Assembly: GCF_036840915.1 (NCBI RefSeq)
Contig: NZ_CP085725.1
Location: 3,224,001-3,288,000, forward strand
Reading direction: 5' to 3'
From: Flavobacterium hankyongi
GTDB lineage: Bacteria; Bacteroidota; Bacteroidia; Flavobacteriales; Flavobacteriaceae
Length of the DNA stretch: 64,000 nt
Shown: one piece after another, positions 26,074 to 34,769 of the stretch
Position numbering within the stretch: the stretch's first letter is position 1
Layout: the number at the start of each line of letters is the position of its first letter
Program-made: the position numbers and the translations under genes
The notes under the pieces: model-generated
Seen by the model: the letters and a program-made list of their open reading frames with translations, nothing else
The model's database searches: none
Told to the model about the DNA's origin: nothing

Positions 26074-28098
26074 CTAAATCAATCCCGCTCTCTTTAATAA
26101 GGCCTCTGGTTTAGGTTCCTGACCTCTGAATTTTTTATACAATGTCATTGGATGATCGGTTCCGCCTTGAGAAAGTACATTGTCTTTAAATTTAGTTGCT
26201 ACTTCTTTATTAAAGATTCCTCTTTCCTGAAAATAAGCAAAAGCATCTGCGTCAAGAACTTCGGCCCATTTGTAACTGTAATATCCAGAAGAATATCCAC
26301 CTTGAAAAATATGAGAGAAAGAAACACTCATACAGTTTTCTGCCACATCAGGATATAAAGCTGTTGCTTCCATTGCTGTTTTTTCGAAAGTTTTTACATT
26401 CTCAACAACGACTGGTTTTCCATGATATTCCATGTCTAATAAGCCAAAACTTAGTTGGCGTAGGGTAGCCATGCCTTCAAGGAAAGAAGCACTTTCTTTT
26501 ATCTTGTCAACATATTCCTGCGGAATGATTTCGCCAGTTTCATAATGTTTGGCAAAAATAGCTAAAGCTTCAGGCTCATAGCACCAGTTCTCCATTACTT
26601 GGCTAGGCAACTCTACAAAATCCCAATATACCGAAGTCCCAGAAAGGCTAGGATAGGTAGTGTTTGCTAACATTCCGTGTAGTGCATGGCCAAATTCATG
26701 GAACAAAGTTGTCACTTCATTAAAAGTTAGTAATGATGGTTTGGTTTCTGTAGGTTTTGTGAAATTACAAACGATAGAAACGTGTGGTCTTTCGTTGTGT
26801 TGTTCTTTAATATATTGTGGTTTGAAAGAAGTCATCCAAGCGCCATTCCTTTTTCCTTTTCTAGGGAAGAAATCAGAGTAGAAGATGGCTACAAGATTTC
26901 CTTCAGCATCATTTACTTCAAAAGTATGTACATCTTGATGGTATTTGTCAATGTCAAATACTTCTGTAAAGGTTAATCCGAATAATCGTTTAGCTACTTC
27001 AAAAGCACCTTCTTGAACGTTTTGTAGTTTGAAATATGGTTTTAACTTTTCATCATCAAGATTGAATAATTCTTGTTTCAATTTTTCAGAATAGTAAGCA
27101 CCATCCCATTTTTCTAATTGGTCTAGATTGTCTAGTCTTTTTGCGAAAGCAGTCAATTGGTTGAATTCTCTTTCGGCAGCAGGTTTAGCTTTTGCTAGTA
27201 AATCATTTAAGAACGATTTTACCTTATCAGGATTTTGTGCCATACGCTCTTCCAAAACAAAATGAGCATGCGATTCGTAACCTAATAATTGTGCTCTTTC
27301 ATGACGAAGATTAACTATTTTTTTTACGTTTTTCTGATTGTCAAATTCGTTATTCTGGAAAGCTTTTTTACCATATGCTATAGCAATTTCTTTACGTAAT
27401 TCACGATTATCAGCATATGTAACAAAAGGTAAATAACTAGGCATGTCTAAAGTAAAAATCCAGCCTTCTTTTTCTTTTTGCTTAGCTAATGAAGCCGCAG
27501 CTTCGATTACTCCTTCAGGCAACCCTTTTAAATCACTTTCGTTAGTGATATGTAATTCGTAATTATTGGTTTCAGCCAATACATTTTCTCCGAAGGTTAG
27601 TTTCAGTTTAGCTAAATCAGCATCGATCTCTCTCAATCGTGATTTTTTATTTTCGGCAAGCAAAGCTCCGTTTCTTGAAAAGCTTTTGTATTTTTTTTCT
27701 AATAAAGTTGATTGTTCAGTTGTTAAGTCTAAAGATTCTCTTTGGTCATAAACTGATTTGATTCGTTGAAATAAATCAGTATTCAATGTTATGTCATTGG
27801 CTAATTCGGTCAGCATTGGAGAAATTTCCTGAGCTAACTTTTGCATTTCATCACTAGTTTCTGCCGAATTCAAATTGAAGAAAATAGTTGTTATGCGATC
27901 TAGCTGTGATCCACTAAATTCGAGAGCTTCAATAGTATTTGAAAAAGTTGGTTTTTCAGAATTACTAACAATTGCATCTATGTCTTTTTTTGTTTCTGAA
28001 ATCCCTTCTTTTACAGCAGGCAAATAGTCACTTAATTTAATTTGTGAAAAAGGAGCTGTGTTGTGTTTAGTGTCAAAATGTTTAATAAGAATATTCAT
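26074..28098 (-). CDS. M3-family metallopeptidase (oligopeptidase A / Dcp type)
   Basis: 674 residues, typical of the cytoplasmic M3A peptidases (thimet oligopeptidase family). The zinc site HEFGH is at His467-His471 (TLFHEFGHALHGM), with the third ligand Glu in the following helix (SQVMENWCYEP). The C-terminal region ISFSHIF-like (SVSFSHIFQGGYSSGYYSYKWAEVLDADAF) shapes the substrate pocket. No signal peptide, so it most likely degrades short peptides in the cytoplasm, either as oligopeptidase or as dipeptidyl carboxypeptidase; the sequence alone does not decide. It is a single gene: purE upstream ends in its own terminator, and a hairpin follows at 26041. Confidence 0.92.
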   Translation of the reverse strand: MNILIKHFDTKHNTAPFSQIKLSDYLPAVKEGISETKKDIDAIVSNSEKPTFSNTIEALEFSGSQLDRITTIFFNLNSAETSDEMQKLAQEISPMLTELANDITLNTDLFQRIKSVYDQRESLDLTTEQSTLLEKKYKSFSRNGALLAENKKSRLREIDADLAKLKLTFGENVLAETNNYELHITNESDLKGLPEGVIEAAASLAKQKEKEGWIFTLDMPSYLPFVTYADNRELRKEIAIAYGKKAFQNNEFDNQKNVKKIVNLRHERAQLLGYESHAHFVLEERMAQNPDKVKSFLNDLLAKAKPAAEREFNQLTAFAKRLDNLDQLEKWDGAYYSEKLKQELFNLDDEKLKPYFKLQNVQEGAFEVAKRLFGLTFTEVFDIDKYHQDVHTFEVNDAEGNLVAIFYSDFFPRKGKRNGAWMTSFKPQYIKEQHNERPHVSIVCNFTKPTETKPSLLTFNEVTTLFHEFGHALHGMLANTTYPSLSGTSVYWDFVELPSQVMENWCYEPEALAIFAKHYETGEIIPQEYVDKIKESASFLEGMATLRQLSFGLLDMEYHGKPVVVENVKTFEKTAMEATALYPDVAENCMSVSFSHIFQGGYSSGYYSYKWAEVLDADAFAYFQERGIFNKEVATKFKDNVLSQGGTDHPMTLYKKFRGQEPKPEALLKRAGLI

Positions 28099-28239
28099 AA
28101 CAAAGTGTATTTCGTCGATTTTATTTGTTGTATATCGAAAGGTGTTCTATATTTGAAGCTGAAAATCAGTAATATATTTAAAATTATATATATCGATTAG
28201 ATATTGATTTAACCCAATCAGTATTTATGTTTGTGTTAC

Positions 28240-28276
28240 TTAAAAGCTCCAAAATACCACATTCTGGAGCTTTTTT
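28240..28276 (-). terminator. Terminator of the purK-purE operon
   Basis: AAAAGCTCCA (28242-28251) and TGGAGCTTTT (28265-28274), a perfect 10-bp stem directly after the purE stop codon on the minus strand. Confidence 0.75.
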
Positions 28277-28760
28277 ATTTATTTAATTTAGCAGAAGCGT
28301 CTAAAACGGCTTGTTTTAACCCTTCTTTATAATTAATAATTTTATCTAAAACAGTTTTATTGCTTGATCCAATGATTTGAGCGGCTAGTATTCCAGCATT
28401 TTTAGCACCGTTTAGTGCCACAGTTGCAACAGGTACGCCTCCTGGCATTTGAAGAATTGATAATACAGAATCCCAACCATCAATAGAATTACTCGATTTT
28501 ACGGGTACGCCAATTACTGGAAGCGGACTCATACTGGCTACCATTCCCGGTAAATGAGCAGCACCACCAGCTCCAGCGATGATTACAGAAATACCTTTGT
28601 TGTGTGCGTTTTTACTGAAATCAAATAATTTTTCTGGAGTTCTGTGAGCCGAAACAATGTCAACTTCTGTATCTATTCCAAATTGTTTTAATATATCAAT
28701 GGCTTCTTGCATGACTGGCATGTCTGAAACACTTCCCATTACGATGGCTACTTTACTCAT
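28275..28760 (-). CDS. purE: N5-carboxyaminoimidazole ribonucleotide mutase
   Basis: 161 residues, the class I PurE length. It converts N5-CAIR into CAIR in purine synthesis, acting after PurK. The N-terminal GSVSDMPVM (residues 9-17) and SAHRTPEKLF (with the catalytic His) and the glycine-rich IIAGAGGAAHLPGMVAS are class I signatures, and GVPVKSSNSIDGWDSVLSI completes the active site. It is the last gene of purK, small secreted protein, purE on the minus strand, which is the order purK-purE with an unrelated gene between. Confidence 0.97.
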   Translation of the reverse strand: MSKVAIVMGSVSDMPVMQEAIDILKQFGIDTEVDIVSAHRTPEKLFDFSKNAHNKGISVIIAGAGGAAHLPGMVASMSPLPVIGVPVKSSNSIDGWDSVLSILQMPGGVPVATVALNGAKNAGILAAQIIGSSNKTVLDKIINYKEGLKQAVLDASAKLNK

Positions 28761-28778
28761 TATGTATTGATTATTCGT

Positions 28779-29153
28779 TTATTTATTTGTCTTTTTCCAC
28801 TCTTTAAAGCCAATAACATCTTTTCTAATTTCTTTTTCCCATTTTTTTCCAAAGTTTTTAGATAAATGTGCATAAATAATGAAATTATAATAGATTGAAA
28901 ATTTTGAGCCTGTACACCCTTCATCATTAAACTGAATATTATATTTTGTTTCAAAATCTTTATCAGTATTATAAACCATGGGACCCCAGCCAATTTTTAA
29001 GTAAATAAAGATGCTGTTATTTTTAATGTCTTCTTTTGCAAATGTTTCTGCTTCAATTTTATTAGCAAAAGATATATGTTCATTATATGTTTTTATTTTA
29101 CTTTGTCCGAAACTGAATAAATTAAACAATAAAAATATTATAATATATCTCAT
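28779..29153 (-). CDS. Small exported protein of unknown function between purK and purE
   Basis: 124 residues with a signal peptide (MRYIIIFLLFNLFSFGQ), so secreted to the periplasm or beyond. The mature part contains FAKEDIKNNSIFIYL, FETKYNIQFNDEGC and a C-terminal KNFGKKWEKEIRKDVIGFKEWKK. I believe similar short proteins occur in other Flavobacteria, but I do not know a function. It has one Cys. It sits inside the purine operon with 18 nt to purE and 32 nt to purK and so should be co-transcribed. A second frame (28760-28993) overlaps it and is a shadow. Confidence 0.7.
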   Translation of the reverse strand: MRYIIIFLLFNLFSFGQSKIKTYNEHISFANKIEAETFAKEDIKNNSIFIYLKIGWGPMVYNTDKDFETKYNIQFNDEGCTGSKFSIYYNFIIYAHLSKNFGKKWEKEIRKDVIGFKEWKKTNK

Positions 29154-29185
29154 CTTGTATTTTATTTCTATTCAGTTAAACTTAA

Positions 29186-30343
29186 TTACTGGACACTTAT
29201 TACTCTAATACTATTTTTTACCTCTTCAGCAATCTTACGGGCTTCTTTCATATCTTCATTGATTATGGTTACGTGACCCATTTTACGGAAAGGCCTTGTT
29301 TCTCGCTTACCATAAATATGTGGTGTAACACCAGGAATTTCCATTATTTTTTCGATGTTTTCATAAATGACTGGACCTGAAAATCCTTCTGCGCCAACCA
29401 AATTTACCATAATTCCGGCAACTTTACTATCTGTACTCCCTAAAGGCAGATTTAAAATAGAACGGATGTGTTGCTCAAACTGGGAAGTATAACTAGCCTC
29501 AATGCTGTAATGTCCCGAATTGTGAGGACGTGGTGCTACTTCATTGACCAAAATTTCATCGTCTTCGGTTTGGAACATTTCTACGGCTAACAAGCCAACA
29601 TGATTAAAAGCTTCTGAAACTTGTAAAGCGACTTTTTGCGCTTTTTGCGCAACTTTTTCACTTATTCTTGCTGGGCAAATTGTGTATTCTACTTGATTGG
29701 CTTCTGGATGAAATTCCATTTCAACAACAGGATAGGTTTTAACTTCCCCAAAAACACTTCTTGATACAATAACGGCCAATTCATTTTTGAAAGGAACCAT
29801 GTCTTCAGCAATGCATTCTACATCATCCAATCCTAATAAATCAATGGTTGAACGAACTATTTTTACTCCGTTTCCATCATAACCAAATTGAGCTGATTTC
29901 CAAACAAAAGGAAATTCAACTTTATCATCTTCAATAGCTTTTTTTAACTCATTGATACCTACAAAACGTTGATGTTTTGATGTAGGGATTTCGTTTTCTG
30001 TATAAAAATCTTTTTGTCTTCCCTTATTCTGGATTAAACGTAAAGTTTTAGGAGAAGGATAAATTTTTAAACCTTCGCTTTCAAGTGTGTCTAATGCATC
30101 AAGGTTTACGTTTTCGATTTCAATGGTTAGCAAATCGACCATTTTTCCAAATTGATAAATAGTCTCATAATCCATTAAGCTTCCTAAGAAGAATTTTGTA
30201 GCGCCAAATTGACACGGTGCTTCTTTGCTTGAATCTAAAACGTAAGTTTGAATGTCTAATTTTCGGGTTTCGCTAAGCAACATTTTGCCTAATTGACCTC
30301 CACCCAAGATTCCTAATTTGAAATCGGAAGAAAAATAATTCAT
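29186..30343 (-). CDS. purK: 5-(carboxyamino)imidazole ribonucleotide synthase
   Basis: 385 residues from the ATG at 30343 (MNYFSSDFKLGILGGGQLGKML). ATP-grasp enzyme that carboxylates AIR to N5-CAIR with bicarbonate and ATP. The N-terminal GGGQLGKM loop, FPFVWKSAQFGYDGNGV (ATP-binding Lys and glycine-rich loop), ELAVIVSRS and the C-terminal VNEVAPRPHNSGHYSIEAS are typical. The frame could start at 30370, but the promoter box at 30375-30368 makes the ATG at 30343 more likely. It heads the purK-purE operon. Confidence 0.97.
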   Translation of the reverse strand: MNYFSSDFKLGILGGGQLGKMLLSETRKLDIQTYVLDSSKEAPCQFGATKFFLGSLMDYETIYQFGKMVDLLTIEIENVNLDALDTLESEGLKIYPSPKTLRLIQNKGRQKDFYTENEIPTSKHQRFVGINELKKAIEDDKVEFPFVWKSAQFGYDGNGVKIVRSTIDLLGLDDVECIAEDMVPFKNELAVIVSRSVFGEVKTYPVVEMEFHPEANQVEYTICPARISEKVAQKAQKVALQVSEAFNHVGLLAVEMFQTEDDEILVNEVAPRPHNSGHYSIEASYTSQFEQHIRSILNLPLGSTDSKVAGIMVNLVGAEGFSGPVIYENIEKIMEIPGVTPHIYGKRETRPFRKMGHVTIINEDMKEARKIAEEVKNSIRVISVQ

Positions 30344-30367
30344 GTAGTTGTAGTGTTGTGTGTTGCG

Positions 30368-30401
30368 CAAATATAATGCTTTTAAAAAAAGTGGAAAACA
30401 A
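30368..30401 (-). promoter_or_regulatory. Promoter of the purK operon
   Basis: On the minus strand TATATTTG (30375-30368) matches TAnnTTTG. A TTG lies 23 bp further upstream (30401-30399), at the long end of allowed spacing. The start would be near 30363, giving a leader of about 20 nt. Confidence 0.5.
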
Positions 30402-30406
30402 TAATT

Positions 30407-30946
30407 TTAATGTTTCATTCTTCTCAAAATTTCTTTAGCTACGGCTTTATATGCAGCAGAATGATGCGCAAAATCTTGCTGAATAATTTGAAGTAATTCA
30501 GGATGAATCCAATCGTGTTTTTTTCCTAGATTATACAAGGCACGTATAGAATAGGCTTTAGCAGCGACTTTTTCATCTCTTATAAGCCAGTCGAGACAAG
30601 TCTCAATAATTACTGTTTCTTGGTTTTCATTAAGATTGTATTTTTTTGGATCTGATAAAAAGAGACAAATTTTAGACGCTGGCCTTTTAGCAGGGTCTTC
30701 TTTTAACTGAGATATTATTTTGCAAAAAGTATCTATATAAGGATTGATGAAATGGAGGTTTTCTTCAAAAATTAATTCTAAAATCCACCACGCTTTATGA
30801 TGGTTTTTGTCTTTTATATTAAAAGCAATTACAGTTAATTCATTTAAAAAATCGGGGTTTTTGTAAATAAAATCGCGATTGTCTTCTCTGCTTTTTCTGT
30901 GAGCAGTACTTTTTTCAATTTGTTTGTAAAATTCAGAATCCATCAT
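30407..30946 (-). CDS. HEAT-like helical protein next to purine genes
   Basis: 179 residues, all-helical, with pairs of helices such as WWILELIFEENLHFINPYIDTFCKII and KAYSIRALYNLGKKHDW that look like HEAT/ARM-type repeats. No signal peptide, no catalytic motif. Similar proteins in this group have sometimes been labelled adenylosuccinate lyase; the sequence here shows none of that enzyme's signature and the length is far too short. Two ATGs in tandem (30946, 30943). A -7 box ends 2 nt before the first, so the second ATG could be the true start of a leaderless message. It is divergent from hpt and 60 bp upstream of the purK start. Confidence 0.7.
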   Translation of the reverse strand: MMDSEFYKQIEKSTAHRKSREDNRDFIYKNPDFLNELTVIAFNIKDKNHHKAWWILELIFEENLHFINPYIDTFCKIISQLKEDPAKRPASKICLFLSDPKKYNLNENQETVIIETCLDWLIRDEKVAAKAYSIRALYNLGKKHDWIHPELLQIIQQDFAHHSAAYKAVAKEILRRMKH

Positions 30947-30948
30947 TT

Positions 30949-30956
30949 CAAAAATA
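30949..30956 (-). promoter_or_regulatory. -7 box abutting the start of the HEAT-like gene
   Basis: TATTTTTG on the minus strand (30956-30949), exact TAnnTTTG, 2 nt before the first ATG and 5 nt before the second. Confidence 0.45.
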
Positions 30957-30986
30957 AATAATTTTCCTGATACTGAACTCTTTTGT

Positions 30987-30994
30987 TATCTTTG
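30987..30994 (+). promoter_or_regulatory. -7 promoter box of the hpt operon
   Basis: TATCTTTG, exact TAnnTTTG, 21 nt before the hpt ATG at 31016. The in-frame TTG at 30983 precedes the predicted transcription start and is rejected as start codon. Confidence 0.5.
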
Positions 30995-31015
30995 CCCTTT
31001 ATTTTAAATTTAAAA

Positions 31016-31546
31016 ATGGAAATTCAGCTTCACGATAAGCATTTTGTGCCTTTTATTTCTGCAGATGAACTAGATAGCGCAATTGCCAAAATGGCAAAAC
31101 AAATTTCGAAAGATTTTCAAGAAGAAGTGCCTGTTTTTATAGGTGTTTTGAACGGGGCATTTATGGTTGTTTCAGATTTTATGAAACATTATAAAAATCC
31201 TTGTGAATTGAGCTTTATAAAAATGGCTTCATACGATGGTATGGAAACTACTCACGAAGTAAAACAGTTAATAGGTTTAAACCAAGATTTAACTGGAAGA
31301 AGTGTCGTGATTATTGAGGATATTGTTGATACAGGAAATACAATCGAAGAACTTCATAAGTTGTTTGCAGATAAAAATCTAAAACAATTAAAATTTGCTA
31401 CCCTGTTTTTAAAGCCAGAAGCATACAAAAAAGATATCAAAATTGATTATATTGGTATCGAAATTGAAAATAAGTTCATTGTAGGTTTTGGATTGGATTA
31501 TGATGGTTTAGGTAGAAACCTTTCAGAAGTATATCAGTTAAAGTAA
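31016..31546 (+). CDS. hpt: Hypoxanthine phosphoribosyltransferase
   Basis: 176 residues from the ATG at 31016. It salvages hypoxanthine (and often guanine) with PRPP to give IMP or GMP. The PRPP-binding motif is VVIIEDIVDTGNTIEEL, and the N-terminal GVLNGAFMVVSDF and the C-terminal VGFGLDYDGLGRNL complete the family pattern. It is followed after 30 nt by adk, so the two purine-nucleotide genes are probably one transcript. The opposite strand carries purine synthesis (purK, purE), making this a purine-centred neighbourhood. Confidence 0.95.
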   Translation: MEIQLHDKHFVPFISADELDSAIAKMAKQISKDFQEEVPVFIGVLNGAFMVVSDFMKHYKNPCELSFIKMASYDGMETTHEVKQLIGLNQDLTGRSVVIIEDIVDTGNTIEELHKLFADKNLKQLKFATLFLKPEAYKKDIKIDYIGIEIENKFIVGFGLDYDGLGRNLSEVYQLK

Positions 31547-31576
31547 CACACAACACATTTATAAATTTCTAATTTA

Positions 31577-32149
31577 ATGATTAACATAGTTTTGTTCGGA
31601 AAACCTGGGGCAGGTAAAGGAACCCAAGCCGAATTTTTAAAAGGGAAGTACAATTTGACACATTTGTCAACAGGAGATATCTTTAGATACAATATCAAAA
31701 ATGATACAGATTTAGGTAAATTAGCTAAAACCTATATGGACAAAGGGGATTTAGTGCCAGATGCTGTTACCATTCAAATGTTACAAAGTGAGGTTGATAA
31801 AAACCCTGATTCTGCTGGTTTTTTGTTTGATGGATTTCCAAGAACTATTTCCCAGGCTGAAGCTTTGGATTCTTTTTTAGAAACTAAAAATCAATCTATA
31901 ACTGCTACTATAGCACTTGAGGCTGATGATGAGGTTTTGGTACAGAGACTTTTAGAAAGAGGAAAAACTTCTGGAAGACCTGATGATCAAGATGAAGAAA
32001 AAATTCGTAATCGTTATCAGGAGTATAATGAAAAAACAGCTCCTTTGATGAATTATTATAAAGAACAAAATAAATTTTATGCCGTAAACGGTATTGGATC
32101 TATTACAGAAATTACCGAAAGATTAAGTACTGTAATAGATAATTTGTAA
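31577..32149 (+). CDS. adk: Adenylate kinase
   Basis: 190 residues, the short form without the zinc LID domain. It interconverts ATP + AMP and 2 ADP. P-loop GKPGAGKGTQ at the N-terminus, STGDIFR (AMP site), LFDGFPRT with the conserved Arg, and RGKTSGRPDDQ as the short lid. Follows hpt by 30 nt and precedes a CNNM/CorC-type gene by 15 nt, likely one operon. Confidence 0.97.
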   Translation: MINIVLFGKPGAGKGTQAEFLKGKYNLTHLSTGDIFRYNIKNDTDLGKLAKTYMDKGDLVPDAVTIQMLQSEVDKNPDSAGFLFDGFPRTISQAEALDSFLETKNQSITATIALEADDEVLVQRLLERGKTSGRPDDQDEEKIRNRYQEYNEKTAPLMNYYKEQNKFYAVNGIGSITEITERLSTVIDNL

Positions 32150-32164
32150 CTAAATTTTTAAAAT

Positions 32165-33448
32165 TTGGAAATAGTCATAATCTTCTTGCTGATTTTACTT
32201 AATGGAATTTTTTCCATGTCAGAAATCGCACTCATATCAGCAAGAAAGAACCGGTTAGAAACCGCTGCCAAAAAAGGCAATACGAGTGCGAAAACAGCTT
32301 TAGAATTAGCAAATTCACCCAATAAGTTTTTGTCTACTGTTCAGATAGGAATAACACTTATTGGTATTTTGACAGGTATTTATTCTGGAGAAAAAGTAAC
32401 CGAAAATGTTCGCATTTTCTTCGAAGGATTTGCGCTTACAAAACCTTATTCAAACTCTTTATCAGTAGGTACAGTTGTTGTGATTTTGACTTTCTTTTCA
32501 TTGGTGTTGGGAGAATTATTACCAAAGAGAATTGGTTTAAATTATCCTGAAACTATCGCTAAAGCAGTAGCAGTTCCAATGAAAGTTGTTTCAATTGTTA
32601 CTGCTCCTTTTATTTGGTTGCTAACAGTTTCGACTGAGTTTATTTTAGATGTTTTTAAAATAAAACCAACGGCGGATGGTAAAGTTACTGAAGAAGAAAT
32701 CAAAGCCATTATAAAAGAAGGAACCGAAGGTGGAGAAGTTCAGGAAATAGAACAAGACATTGTGGAAAGGGTTTTCCATATTGGAGATAGAAAAATTAAC
32801 TCTTTGATGAGTCATCGTAAATCGGTAATGTATTTGTCTTTAGAGGATGATTTAGAAACTATAAAATCACAGGTTTTAGAAGAGTTGCATTCGATTTATC
32901 CAGTTTGTGAGGATAATTTAGATAATGTGGTTGGCGTTGTTTTTCTTAAAGATTTGTTTACCAATTTTGAAAAGAAAAATCAGTTCGATTTAAGATCAAT
33001 CTGCAAAGAACCAGTTTATTTTATCGAACATACATCAGCTTATAAAGCGCTGGAAATATTCAAAAAAACAAAAGTGCATTATGCTTTGGTTACTGATGAA
33101 TATGGAGTAGTGCAAGGGATAATTACTCTAAATGATATTTTAGAAGCTTTGGTAGGAGATGCAGCTGAGTTTTATGAAGAAGAATTTCAATTGATTGCTA
33201 GAGAAGATGGAAGTTGGTTAGTGGATGGTCACTATTCATTGCACGATTTCTTAACATACTTTGATATGGATGATTTAATCAATGATTATGACGTTACTAC
33301 AGTAAGTGGATTAATCATGACCGAATTATCATATATTCCTAAAGTAGGAGAGAAGTTGATTTGGAATAAAATGGAATTAGAAGTTATGGATATGGACGGA
33401 ATTAAAATTGACAAAGTCTTGGTTCGTTCATTGAAAGAGATAAATTAA
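32165..33448 (+). CDS. CNNM/CorC-type membrane protein (hemolysin family)
   Basis: 427 residues. The TTG at 32165 is chosen as start because it keeps the first membrane helix (EIVIIFLLILLNGIFSMSEIALISARK); no ATG upstream is in frame and the first downstream ATG would cut the helix. The order is a CNNM/DUF21 membrane domain (about 1-175, with LGELLPKRI), a CBS pair (about 205-330, HSIYPVCEDN, YALVTDEYGVVQGIITLND) and a CorC_HlyC domain (to the end, DGSWLVDGHYSLHDFL). Members are linked to magnesium or cobalt export and are often called hemolysins without proof. Co-transcribed with adk. Confidence 0.9.
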   Translation: MEIVIIFLLILLNGIFSMSEIALISARKNRLETAAKKGNTSAKTALELANSPNKFLSTVQIGITLIGILTGIYSGEKVTENVRIFFEGFALTKPYSNSLSVGTVVVILTFFSLVLGELLPKRIGLNYPETIAKAVAVPMKVVSIVTAPFIWLLTVSTEFILDVFKIKPTADGKVTEEEIKAIIKEGTEGGEVQEIEQDIVERVFHIGDRKINSLMSHRKSVMYLSLEDDLETIKSQVLEELHSIYPVCEDNLDNVVGVVFLKDLFTNFEKKNQFDLRSICKEPVYFIEHTSAYKALEIFKKTKVHYALVTDEYGVVQGIITLNDILEALVGDAAEFYEEEFQLIAREDGSWLVDGHYSLHDFLTYFDMDDLINDYDVTTVSGLIMTELSYIPKVGEKLIWNKMELEVMDMDGIKIDKVLVRSLKEIN

Positions 33449-33590
33449 AAATAGTTTACAGTAATCAGTATTTAGACAACAATTTTCTGAATACTTGATG
33501 CTGAAAGCTTAGAAAATGACTGAAGATTTGATATTAAGAGGAGGACAACCAGTGGCTGTCAGGTATTTTTAAATTTGAATCATTAATAAT

Positions 33591-33598
33591 TAGGAGGA
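33591..33598 (+). promoter_or_regulatory. Strong Shine-Dalgarno sequence of obgE
   Basis: TAGGAGGA, a full match to the anti-SD of 16S rRNA, with AGGAGG 8 nt before the obgE ATG. Such sequences are nearly absent elsewhere in this window. A second AGGAGG lies upstream at 33539-33544. Confidence 0.8.
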
Positions 33599-33605
33599 AT
33601 ATAAA

Positions 33606-34619
33606 ATGACTGAGGGTAACTTTGTAGATTACGTAAAAATATATGTTTCATCTGGAAAAGGTGGAAAAGGTTCATCGCATCTACATAGAGAGAAGTTTAT
33701 CGAAAAAGGTGGACCAGATGGAGGAGATGGTGGTCGTGGTGGACATGTTATTGTAAAAGGAAATAAAAATCTTTGGACACTCTTTCATTTAAAATTTACC
33801 AAGCACGTAAAAGCTGGTCATGGTGGCGATGGTGGTAGTTCAAGAAGTACTGGTCACGATGGTGAAGATAAATATCTAGAAGTACCTCTAGGGACTGTTG
33901 TAAAAGATAAAGATACTGACGAAGTTTTATTTGAAATTACAGAAGATGGAGAGGAAATAATTTTGGTACAAGGGGGAAAAGGTGGATTAGGAAACTGGCA
34001 TTTTAGAACTTCGACTAATCAAACTCCTCGATATGCACAACCAGGAATGCCTCCTATAGAAGCTGATATTGTTTTAGAACTTAAAGTTTTAGCCGATGTT
34101 GGTCTTGTAGGTTTCCCTAATGCAGGTAAGTCTACCCTGTTATCAGTCTTAACTTCTGCAAAACCTAAAATTGCTGATTATCCTTTTACAACATTAAAGC
34201 CTAACTTAGGAATTGTTGCTTACCGTGATTTTCAATCATTTGTAATTGCAGATATCCCTGGGATTATCGAAGGAGCAGCTGAAGGAAAAGGTTTGGGACA
34301 TTATTTCTTACGTCATATTGAGAGGAATTCAACACTTTTGTTTTTAGTTCCCGCTGATGCTAAAGACATAAAAAAGGAGTATGACATTCTTTTGGATGAG
34401 TTGAGAAGATACAATCCTGAAATGTTAGATAAGGATAGATTGCTTGTAATTTCTAAATGTGACATGCTTGATGATGAGTTAAAAGCAGAGATGAAAAAGC
34501 AATTAGATAAAGAATTAAAAGGTGTGCCTTACATGTTTATTTCATCAGTAGCACAACAAGGCCTTACTGAATTAAAAGACAAACTATGGCAAATGTTAAA
34601 TACAGAATTAGAATCGTAA
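33606..34619 (+). CDS. obgE: Obg-family ribosome-associated GTPase
   Basis: 337 residues. The Obg glycine-rich domain (residues 1-155; [15 protein letters not shown] and [19 protein letters not shown]) is followed by the GTPase domain (about 160-330) with G1 [12 protein letters not shown]2 [10 protein letters not shown]3 DIPGII and G4 ISKCDML. Obg proteins act in late assembly of the 50S subunit and in stringent or stress control; this one lacks the variable C-terminal extension of some homologues. It has a strong Shine-Dalgarno sequence, unusual for this phylum, and a terminator directly after the stop. The start is certain from the SD and the conserved [13 protein letters not shown]. Confidence 0.97.
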   Translation: MTEGNFVDYVKIYVSSGKGGKGSSHLHREKFIEKGGPDGGDGGRGGHVIVKGNKNLWTLFHLKFTKHVKAGHGGDGGSSRSTGHDGEDKYLEVPLGTVVKDKDTDEVLFEITEDGEEIILVQGGKGGLGNWHFRTSTNQTPRYAQPGMPPIEADIVLELKVLADVGLVGFPNAGKSTLLSVLTSAKPKIADYPFTTLKPNLGIVAYRDFQSFVIADIPGIIEGAAEGKGLGHYFLRHIERNSTLLFLVPADAKDIKKEYDILLDELRRYNPEMLDKDRLLVISKCDMLDDELKAEMKKQLDKELKGVPYMFISSVAQQGLTELKDKLWQMLNTELES

Positions 34620-34648
34620 AAAATCCCTCATATTGAGGGATTTTTTTA
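34618..34648 (+). terminator. Terminator after obgE
   Basis: ATCCCTCA, loop TAT, TGAGGGAT and seven Ts, starting at the stop codon. Confidence 0.88.
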
Positions 34649-34769
34649 TTTTATCATGTAATTGTTTTTAAAAGTTAAATTTTTCTTAATAAAAAGGTTT
34701 TCTTTTTCCTTATGTTTTAGGCAATTATCAAAAAAGGGTATATTCGCATCACTAAAAATAAATTATGTT

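Noticed and set aside
28760-28993. 77-codon minus-strand frame between purE and purK
   Set aside because: Overlaps the 124-residue frame with a clear signal peptide in another frame; no sequence features of its own.
33516-33572. 18-codon frame (MTEDLILRGG...) before obgE, whose first residues MTE equal those of ObgE
   Set aside because: Too short to judge; no ribosome-binding site of its own. It might be a leader peptide, but nothing supports it beyond the shared MTE.
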